NCBI RefSeq assembly: GCF_023217965.1
Contig: NZ_JALPSC010000002.1
Location: forward strand, 62,001-126,000
Reading direction: 5' to 3'
Length of the DNA stretch: 64,000 nucleotides
Source: Prevotella sp. E13-27
Lineage (GTDB): Bacteria; Bacteroidota; Bacteroidia; Bacteroidales; Bacteroidaceae
Under the pieces are notes generated by a model, which had not been told where the DNA came from, ran no database searches, and worked only from the letters and a program-made list of their open reading frames with translations. Positions 24,175-31,448 of the stretch are shown here, piece by piece. Each line of letters opens with the position of its first letter. Position 1 is the first letter of the stretch. A program made the translations under genes and the position numbers.

Positions 24175-25518
24175 ATGAATATGATAAACAAATCGAAATG
24201 GGTGCTTGCCGCCGTCCTGCTTTGCAGTCACTTGATGATGAGTTGTTCCAGCGACGACAATCCATCGGCACCCGATGGTGAGACCTACCAGATAGACCAG
24301 AAGGTGACGGAACGCCGCGAGTGTCACGCATTGAAAACGATTGCGAATGATGTGCTGAACTTGAAGTTCCGTCAAATCGTGTTCGAATATACCAGTGTCG
24401 GTCCCGACATGAAGACACCTGTGCGACTGACAGGCGTCATTTCAATGAATCCCGCCGTATATAATAAAGATGTGGCTCCACGTGGTCTGATGCTCTACAA
24501 TGAGTTTACATGTGCCAAGCATGGTGAGCGTACTTCTCAGAACGAGATTGACGACATCGGTCTATACATGAACAAATACCAGAATCTCATTATGGTTTCT
24601 GCCGACCTCTATGGTTGGACACTCACGGAGGACAAGCCACAGGCCTACTGCTGTCCGGAGATTACCAGCGTTGAGACCATCGATGCTTGGGATGCCGCCA
24701 TGCAGATTCTGAAAGACGAGGGCTATGCCATTAGCGGTCTTCCCACCTTCAATGTGGGCTATAGCAGTGGCGGTTTCTCGGCACTCGCCGTTCAGCGCTA
24801 CTGCGACGAGAAACGTCCTGATATCCATTGGAACCTGACCTCGGGAGGTGCTGCTCCCTTCGACTTGCATAGCGTTTATATCAGCAACATTACCAGCCCC
24901 ACCTCTGGTTATGCTTGTTCTTTCCCACTCGTGGTGGTGGCTTACAAGGAGACTTACCACATGGACTTTGACTACAAGGACGTGTTTGTAGAGCCTCTTG
25001 CCAGCAACATCCAGAATTGGATACTCTCCAAGGACTACGGCACCTGGGACATCAATAAGCTCATTGCCGGTGGTGATGAAGCAAAGGCCAAGGACTGCCC
25101 TGTCAACCTCATTCTGACGCCCGATGCGCTCAATCCTCAGTCGACCGTCGGCAAGAAACTGGCCCAGAAGCTCCGCGAGAACTCCCTTTGCGGCGAGGGA
25201 CAGACCTGGCAGCCCAGCACGAAGACCAAGTACTATATTATGCACTCTGCTGGCGACAAATACATGGATTGGCATGTGGGCGAGGAGATGGCCAACTACC
25301 TGAAGGGCCACGGCTGCAACGTCGAAACCGAGTTTGGCGACTGGGGCAACCACGTGGACTACGGCCTCTTCCAGCACATCGGCAAGACCATTCTTCTGAT
25401 GGAGGACTGTATGCCCGACAAAGATGCGGTCAGGGACCAGGCTATAAAGGACGCCATCGATAAGGCTAAAGAATACATCAAGGATAAGGTTTATGATATG
25501 ACGGGTATCCCCCTATAA
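24175..25518 (+). CDS. Alpha/beta hydrolase lipoprotein (lipase/esterase-like)
   Basis: 447 residues. A lipoprotein signal ends at LMMSC followed by SSDDN, so the protein is lipidated; the acidic residues after Cys are typical of surface-exported Bacteroidota lipoproteins. The nucleophile elbow is GYSSGG (about residue 197). A late aspartate (HSAGDKYMDWH, about 358) and a histidine (GNHVDYG, about 390) could complete the triad. Layout recalls secretory lipases. Substrate unknown. First gene of a likely operon with the next hydrolase (29-base gap) and the BspA-like protein. Confidence 0.8.
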   Translation: MNMINKSKWVLAAVLLCSHLMMSCSSDDNPSAPDGETYQIDQKVTERRECHALKTIANDVLNLKFRQIVFEYTSVGPDMKTPVRLTGVISMNPAVYNKDVAPRGLMLYNEFTCAKHGERTSQNEIDDIGLYMNKYQNLIMVSADLYGWTLTEDKPQAYCCPEITSVETIDAWDAAMQILKDEGYAISGLPTFNVGYSSGGFSALAVQRYCDEKRPDIHWNLTSGGAAPFDLHSVYISNITSPTSGYACSFPLVVVAYKETYHMDFDYKDVFVEPLASNIQNWILSKDYGTWDINKLIAGGDEAKAKDCPVNLILTPDALNPQSTVGKKLAQKLRENSLCGEGQTWQPSTKTKYYIMHSAGDKYMDWHVGEEMANYLKGHGCNVETEFGDWGNHVDYGLFQHIGKTILLMEDCMPDKDAVRDQAIKDAIDKAKEYIKDKVYDMTGIPL

Positions 25519-25547
25519 TCTGCCAATAATAATAAAAATAAAACTAT

Positions 25548-27344
25548 ATGATTATGAATCCAAGAAAAGTACTTCTTTTATCCATGGCGTTTACAGCTAT
25601 GGGCACGTGGGCACAGAGTGCTCTTGGTAACTTGGCTGAGGTAGACCTCAGCCAGGTGGAGATTATATCTGTCAAGGAGGTTGTATTCGGCTGCCGCGAC
25701 AGTATTGTGGTGGACTCTGTTACAGGGCAAGCCGATACCATATACATTGACGAGGGCATCAAGTCAATAACCCCCGTAGAGGATGAAATAGGTCCTGCAC
25801 TTTCGCGTCGCCGTGCTCCTGGTACTGACGACTATAACCAGTATGGAGGACTAAATTCTGAAGGTTTTCAAGATATGATTTCTGGTGCCGCTCTCGTTTC
25901 CTACAAATATCCGTCAATAGATGCTGACGGCAACAAGGTCATCCTATCATCGATGATGGCTTTGCCCCGAAATTTTATTAATTTAAGAAAGCCCAGCAAC
26001 CTGCTTATAGCCTGTCACGAGACCATCACGAGCAACTTTGAGGCTCCGACTAACTATAACCACGAAGGCGGTAGTTTCCAGACGGGTGTCGGCATGATGC
26101 TCATGTACGCTCGCTATGATGCTATCCGCCAGCCGTGCTGTCTGGTCATTATGCCCGACTACGAGGGCTATGGCATCACTGCCGACCGTGCCCACCCCTA
26201 CCTTTATCAGGAACTGACCGCACGCCAAGTCGTTGATGCCGTGCGCTATGGTCTGGCACTTTATAATAGTAATAATTTACCGCCTTTCGAAAACGACTGG
26301 CAGAGTGTGTCACTGGGCTATTCACAGGGTGGCAGCGTGGCACTTGCTGTTCATAAGTTCATCGAAGAGAACGGCCTTGCCGATCAGTTGCACTATGCAG
26401 GCTCCGTCTGTGGTGACGGTCCCTACGATCCTGTGGCCCACCTGCGTTATTATATTACGGACAATGGTGAGAACTATAATTCTGCAGATCCCACATCGAC
26501 TGCCCACGATGCAGGCACGGTGACTATGCCTATCGTGATGCCGCTCATTCTGAAAGGCATGTGCGACAGCAATCCGCTGATGCGCCAGCACACGGTAGAT
26601 GAATACCTGTCTCAGAAATTCCTTTCTACGGGGTCGCTGGATATGATTGCAGCCAAAAAGAATCCTAATAGAGATGACCAGTTCAGCACCGAAGACGTCA
26701 CCAAACGCTATCAGTGGCAAATGAAGTATGGTTTGAATAATAGGGTTCATCTTGACGACCCTTATCATACCGGGACTGGCTCGTTTAGAGTTTACTATGA
26801 TCCCACTGAGGTATGTAAGATGTTCTACAAGTCGACAAAGCCCTTCCTCTTGTTTGGTGATTACACAGTATTTGGTAAACTCGAGGAGATGCTGACCCCT
26901 GCTTGTTACGCATACTTCACAACCGAATCGAATTTTGAGGTCGACGGCAAGCGCGTAATACCTACTGAGCGTGGATTTATGCAGGATCTACACCGTGCCT
27001 TAGAGAGCAACAACCTCACTGTGGGCTGGACACCCAAGCATCGCATTGCTTTCTACCACTCATCTTACGACACGGTGGTGCCTTTTGTCAACCTGTGCTC
27101 GTTTGTCAAGAACCATCCCGAACTGAAGTATTACATTAAGAGCCCTTCTGCACGCTTAAGTGCTGCCAACGCCCATCCAACAAACTCGCAGGTATTTGAT
27201 GAGACAAAGGCAGATGTCTATATCAACGACACCAATAGTACTAAGGACCATATAGATGCTGGTAAGAACTTCTTCTTGACGGGTAATTTATTTGGCACCT
27301 CGCCTGACTACGAGTTGTACAAGTGGGTGCTTAATAAGCAGTAA
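25548..27344 (+). CDS. Secreted alpha/beta hydrolase
   Basis: 598 residues with a signal peptide (VLLLSMAFTAMGTWAQ). It has nucleophile elbow GYSQGGSVALA (about residue 260), aspartate in YHSSYDTVVPFVNL (about 505) and histidine in STKDHIDAGKNFF (about 570). It resembles its upstream neighbour in fold and in the loop VIMPDYEGYGITADRAHPYL, so the two are probably paralogous secretory lipases/esterases. Start at 25548 or 25554. The 32-base gap to the next gene suggests one transcript. Confidence 0.8.
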   Translation: MIMNPRKVLLLSMAFTAMGTWAQSALGNLAEVDLSQVEIISVKEVVFGCRDSIVVDSVTGQADTIYIDEGIKSITPVEDEIGPALSRRRAPGTDDYNQYGGLNSEGFQDMISGAALVSYKYPSIDADGNKVILSSMMALPRNFINLRKPSNLLIACHETITSNFEAPTNYNHEGGSFQTGVGMMLMYARYDAIRQPCCLVIMPDYEGYGITADRAHPYLYQELTARQVVDAVRYGLALYNSNNLPPFENDWQSVSLGYSQGGSVALAVHKFIEENGLADQLHYAGSVCGDGPYDPVAHLRYYITDNGENYNSADPTSTAHDAGTVTMPIVMPLILKGMCDSNPLMRQHTVDEYLSQKFLSTGSLDMIAAKKNPNRDDQFSTEDVTKRYQWQMKYGLNNRVHLDDPYHTGTGSFRVYYDPTEVCKMFYKSTKPFLLFGDYTVFGKLEEMLTPACYAYFTTESNFEVDGKRVIPTERGFMQDLHRALESNNLTVGWTPKHRIAFYHSSYDTVVPFVNLCSFVKNHPELKYYIKSPSARLSAANAHPTNSQVFDETKADVYINDTNSTKDHIDAGKNFFLTGNLFGTSPDYELYKWVLNKQ

Positions 27345-27376
27345 TATAGATATAAGCGCAAATAAAGAAAACAGTT

Positions 27377-30300
27377 ATGATTAAAAAATATATATCCCTA
27401 ATCATGGTCGCTCTGCTGCCGTCACTGGCATTTGCAGAGAAAGTGCTGGGAACGTTGACACTGGCAACTCCAGACACAAAGGCTATCTGTATCTATGACA
27501 CCGAAGCCAAGACTGCCACTTTGGGCAATGGCTATACCTCCTGTATCAATCACTACGAGGATGGTGAACTCGTCATTCCTGGTTCGGTGACCTATCAGGG
27601 CGAGTCCTATAAAGTTGTTATCGGACAGTTTGCTTTCCGTCTGTGCAACAAACTGACAAGAGTAACCATCGGAGAAGGTGTTGAGCACATTGGCGACTAT
27701 GCCTTTGTAGGTTGCTCCTCAGTGACAGAGATCAGGCTGCCAGCCACGTTGCAAACCATCGGAGCCGGCGCCTTCTGTAACCTCACCAGTCTGACGACTA
27801 TGCGTTGCATGGGAACCACCGCCCCCACATGGCAGTGGAACGATGTCTTCTCTGTGCTTGGCACCAAGGAGAGCATGCGAGAGAAATCCTTAGTGCGCAA
27901 CCTCTTCGTTCCTGCAGGTTATTTGAACAACTATAAAAATAGTAAGTTTGACGGCACTTCTTCAGGCACACAGACTCGTGCCAACGAGAAAGTGGGTTGG
28001 GAGGAAGCTTTCGCCCGTATCTACGAGCTCAGCAACGAGCCCTTGGCTATCACCTCGAAAGCAGAGTTTATTGCTTTCCGTGATGCTGTGAACAACGGTA
28101 CGATTAACGCTACCAGTTTTAAGTTGATGGCAGACATTGACCTGAGTGGTGAAAAATGGACTCCTATAGGATTGTATGGACATGCTTTCGATGGCATTTT
28201 TGATGGTGGAGGCCACATCATCAAAAATCTTAATGTTAATCATCCTTCAACTAATTATCAGGGATTGTTTGGCTATGCCACTAACGCTACCATCTACAAT
28301 ATGCATCTGCTGAATCCCAAGGTAGTTGGTCATGACTATGTAGGCTCTGTAGTAGGATATGCATATAATAGCAGCCATATTACCGACGTGCTGGTGACCA
28401 GCAATTTCCCTTCCGGGGGTGATTATACCGTTAATGCAAACAGTGGCAGTGGTGGCGGCATTGTAGGCTATGCCCAGGATGCCACCATAGAGCGCTGCAT
28501 GTTCCAAGGACGGGTGACTTGTTCTGGTTGGACTGGCGGCATTGTCGGCAATGTCTATAACAATGTGACTATCTCCGATTGCTCGGCTTCTAACTTTCTC
28601 CATAGCTTCAATTCTGACGTTATTGGTGGTATCGTTGGTGGCGCTGGCGCTGTCAATGTCAATCGCTGTTTTGCGAGAAGCAGCTATCTCTGGGGAAGCG
28701 TGGCCACCGATAATCTGGGTAAAATAGTCGGAAAAACCAACAAGTCTATAGAAAGTACCATTACGAACTGCGCTTATTGGATAGCTAATGTAGATAGATC
28801 TGTATTAGGACATCAAGAAGGTGGTGGTACATTAAGCGCATCTGGCAATGAGGGGTATAATGCAGAGTCAGACATGAACCAGGCTAAGACCCAGACCGTT
28901 CTGGGTACAGACAACTGGTACTACTTCACTGAAAACTACGTAGATTATCCTGTGCCTGCCACGCTGAAGGACATGTATATTAACAACTGCGTAGACGTAG
29001 TTTCTGGCGATTTCGTTTATCGTCCGGCTGGTGATGCAAGTTACGAAATCGTGAAATATACGGGCAGTGACGCATCGGTTACCATTCCCAATACCTTCAA
29101 TGAGAAACCTGTTACAGGCATCGCTTCAGAAGTCTTCATGGATAACCAGACGATGACTTCAGTAACTATTGGCAGTAACATCACGTCTATTGGTGACAGA
29201 GCTTTCTACAATTGTGACACTTTGACTAGCGTAAGTTTGCCCAATGCTGTGACTTATGTTGGTGAGGAAGCCTTCGTGGGATGCGATGAACTCACCGATT
29301 TCCATATCGGTACAGGTTTCGCGGATCATAAGGGCAACTTCCTGGCCCACTGTCCTAAACTGACTACGATTACCGTGGCAGACGGGAATGCCAATGGCTA
29401 CATCAGTGTGGACAACGTGCTGATACACAATACAAATTACGGCAGTTATATTGTGGTTTGTGCTTCAGGCAAGACGGGCGACTATACAATACCTGCTGAA
29501 AGCCTCACAGAAAACTGCGTTTGGATTATGAACAACTGTTTCAGTTCTTGCAATGGACTGACCAGCATCACGTTCCCATCGGAAAAGTGGTTCAAACTGG
29601 ACGCTGCCATCTTTGATGAAGCCTACAATCTTCGCTATGTGGATATAACGGCCATTAAAGGATTCATCAATAACGATAAATATATTATCAACGTGACGGT
29701 TGACCGTAGTGACCCCGACAATCCGTTCTATGGCATGAGCGACTACACCATGATTTATCTGCCTACTGGAAACACGGCAAATACTGGTGAGTTCAACGTC
29801 GTCATCGGTAGCACAGCAGACCGACTGTCGTTGACAGAGAATTGGAATTTCAATCCTCGTGTAACACCTCTTACGGTATCACATGGTGTAAACTTCAACC
29901 GAAGCCTCGAGGCTAATCTCGTTGAGAAAGTAACAGATACCGACGAGGATATTGTGATTGATAGTCTAACTGTGAAAAAGCAAGAAGGTACATTCGAATA
30001 TGTCGCTACGGGATATACCAGCTATCTGCCTTACACGCTGACACTCACCAACGAAAACGCCAAGGTGTACTATCCCACCAGTAGCGAGGTCGTTACAGGC
30101 GTCACCACTATCACCTTCACCGAGGTTGTGAACAAGGAAATGGCAGCCTTTACACCTTATTATATTGTTGTTAGCGGCGAGAACGATGTGGATCTTAGCA
30201 CAGATGAGAATATTACGATCGTCAGCGACACCAACGGCTCATGGACGGTGGGAGGCTATGAACTGAAGGGCACTACGACAACCATCCCCAATAGCACACT

Positions 30301-30601
30301 CTACGACGCAGATAAACCCACCTACATCTTGCAAAGCGACGGCAAGTGGCACAAGGTGCCTGAGAACCAGCCCAAGGCATACATTGGTCCCTTCCGTGCT
30401 TACTTCCAAGCTACTACAAATAGTGGCGCCCGCGCTCTTAACATGGTCATAGACGACGGTGAGGTGACTGACATCCAGCAGATTCGCACCATCGATGCCG
30501 ACGGCACGGAGCACTACTACGACATGAACGGCAGACTGCTCAGCGGAAAACCCCAGAAGGGCACGTATATCCACAACGGTAAAAAGTACATTAACAAATA
30601 G
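27377..30601 (+). CDS. BspA-type leucine-rich repeat and GLUG repeat surface protein
   Basis: 1074 residues with a signal peptide (LIMVALLPSLAFA). BspA-type LRR units occur at about 75-140 (FRLCNKLTRVTIGEGVEHIG, FVGCSSVTEIRLPATLQTIG) and again at about 570-640 and 690-740. GLUG repeats occur at about 290-420 (FGYATNATIYNMHLL, VGSVVGYAYNSSHITDV, GGIVGNVYNNVTISDC). The C-terminal 40 residues (EHYYDMNGRLLSGKPQKGTY) match the short tail common on Prevotella secreted proteins and probably serve secretion or anchoring. Likely roles are adhesion or glycan binding at the cell surface. Last large gene of the hydrolase operon. Confidence 0.85.
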   Translation: MIKKYISLIMVALLPSLAFAEKVLGTLTLATPDTKAICIYDTEAKTATLGNGYTSCINHYEDGELVIPGSVTYQGESYKVVIGQFAFRLCNKLTRVTIGEGVEHIGDYAFVGCSSVTEIRLPATLQTIGAGAFCNLTSLTTMRCMGTTAPTWQWNDVFSVLGTKESMREKSLVRNLFVPAGYLNNYKNSKFDGTSSGTQTRANEKVGWEEAFARIYELSNEPLAITSKAEFIAFRDAVNNGTINATSFKLMADIDLSGEKWTPIGLYGHAFDGIFDGGGHIIKNLNVNHPSTNYQGLFGYATNATIYNMHLLNPKVVGHDYVGSVVGYAYNSSHITDVLVTSNFPSGGDYTVNANSGSGGGIVGYAQDATIERCMFQGRVTCSGWTGGIVGNVYNNVTISDCSASNFLHSFNSDVIGGIVGGAGAVNVNRCFARSSYLWGSVATDNLGKIVGKTNKSIESTITNCAYWIANVDRSVLGHQEGGGTLSASGNEGYNAESDMNQAKTQTVLGTDNWYYFTENYVDYPVPATLKDMYINNCVDVVSGDFVYRPAGDASYEIVKYTGSDASVTIPNTFNEKPVTGIASEVFMDNQTMTSVTIGSNITSIGDRAFYNCDTLTSVSLPNAVTYVGEEAFVGCDELTDFHIGTGFADHKGNFLAHCPKLTTITVADGNANGYISVDNVLIHNTNYGSYIVVCASGKTGDYTIPAESLTENCVWIMNNCFSSCNGLTSITFPSEKWFKLDAAIFDEAYNLRYVDITAIKGFINNDKYIINVTVDRSDPDNPFYGMSDYTMIYLPTGNTANTGEFNVVIGSTADRLSLTENWNFNPRVTPLTVSHGVNFNRSLEANLVEKVTDTDEDIVIDSLTVKKQEGTFEYVATGYTSYLPYTLTLTNENAKVYYPTSSEVVTGVTTITFTEVVNKEMAAFTPYYIVVSGENDVDLSTDENITIVSDTNGSWTVGGYELKGTTTTIPNSTLYDADKPTYILQSDGKWHKVPENQPKAYIGPFRAYFQATTNSGARALNMVIDDGEVTDIQQIRTIDADGTEHYYDMNGRLLSGKPQKGTYIHNGKKYINK

Positions 30602-30613
30602 GAGGACACAGCA

Positions 30614-30754
30614 ATGAAGAAAAAATATGAAAAACCCGCCACGAGCGTGGTAATACTAAAGTATAAGTCCTATTTACTAACAGGCAGCCCTGTGGAAAGT
30701 CAGTTTGTTGACGATGAAGATTACAAAGATTGGGATTATGACGGCGGTCAATAA
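30614..30754 (+). CDS. 46-residue protein following the BspA-like gene
   Basis: MKKKYEKPATSVVILKYKSY, then LLTGSPVESQFVDDEDY and a D/G-rich end, stop TAA at 30752. It has an unusually good Shine-Dalgarno sequence (AGGAGG 11 bases upstream), rare here, and is 12 bases after the BspA stop. Short proteins of the form MKK-x-Y-x-KP...VV-x-L...L-x-GSP recur next to secreted proteins in Prevotella-like genomes as far as I recall. No function is known to me. A terminator follows, so it closes the operon. Confidence 0.65.
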   Translation: MKKKYEKPATSVVILKYKSYLLTGSPVESQFVDDEDYKDWDYDGGQ

Positions 30755-30819
30755 AAATTCCCATCACACTTCGAAATATAAGCGTGCTGTGTCACTATTA
30801 TAAGAGAGACAAAGGGCAC

Positions 30820-30854
30820 AAATAAAAGGGCAGTGAATCACTGCCCTTTTATTT
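30820..30854 (+). terminator. Terminator of the hydrolase/BspA operon
   Basis: Perfect 15-bp stem AAATAAAAGGGCAGT/ACTGCCCTTTTATTT with loop GAATC. Confidence 0.85.
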
Positions 30855-30867
30855 GTGTTCAGCACCA

Positions 30868-30927
30868 TCAGAGGTTGACCACCATCTGGTTGCCCTTATA
30901 GTTAACCACAGGAACATTCTGGGTGAC
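30868..30927 (-). pseudogene. Possible C-terminal gene relic
   Basis: The minus strand reads VTQNVPVVNYKGNQMVVNL and a stop. It looks like the end of a secreted protein gene cut off by the repeat module that begins at 30928. Family unknown. Confidence 0.25.
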
Positions 30928-31014
30928 GCAGGGACAGTGATGTCTCGACTAACGTAGGATGGGAGAGGGGAGATAACTTATGCTAATATGTCAAGGGAGT
31001 CCCCTGACATACTA
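30928..31014. repeat. Repeat modules: partial 55-bp module and palindrome
   Basis: 30928-30974 matches the module at 16951-17006 (GCAGGGACAG...GTCTCG...AACGTAGGATGGGAGAGGGG). 30987-31011 is the palindrome TATGTCAAGGG/CCCCTGACATA related to 17036-17088. Confidence 0.65.
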
Positions 31015-31020
31015 TAATCC

Positions 31021-31301
31021 AAGCGAGCCACTGATATCAGTAGCTCGTTTTGCGTTCTTGTTCTGGCAGTTCTATAATATAGTTTTGACATCCATGTATT
31101 CTTGTTCTTAATATCTTGAAAACCAAAATCGTCGACTTTGGTCACCAAACTCGTCGACTTTGGTCACCAAACTCGACGAGTTTGTAAAATAGTATAGTTA
31201 GGACTATATCGCAGTTTGGACTGTCATACATTACAATTCTGTCTAAACAATGCGGCGGATTAGTTCCGAACAGTTCTTTCGGTATGAAAACGATTATCGA
31301 A
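31021..31301. repeat. Dispersed 281-bp repeat, copy B
   Basis: Second copy of 16674-16955 in the same orientation, with the same leading hairpin and the same 22-base palindromic units (about 31129-31172). Confidence 0.85.
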
Positions 31302-31358
31302 CATAGAAGGGACAGTACATTGACACGCGATAGGTAAGCGAGTCAGGGTGCTGTCCTA

Positions 31359-31412
31359 GAAGACAGCAGGGACAGACCGTCTCGCCCAACGTAGGATTGG
31401 AGAGGGGAGATG
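31359..31412. repeat. 55-bp repeat module, copy 2
   Basis: GAAGACAGCAGGGACAG...CGTCTCGCCCAACGTAGGATTGG...GGGGAGATG. It follows copy B of the 281-bp repeat at a short distance, as the first module follows copy A. Confidence 0.7.
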
Positions 31413-31448
31413 TCCCCTGGCATAAGGTATCGCAAGAGTGAGCCCCTC

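Noticed and set aside
24562..25377. Open frame of about 270 codons opposite the hydrolase lipoprotein gene
   Set aside because: Shadow frame with no family features.
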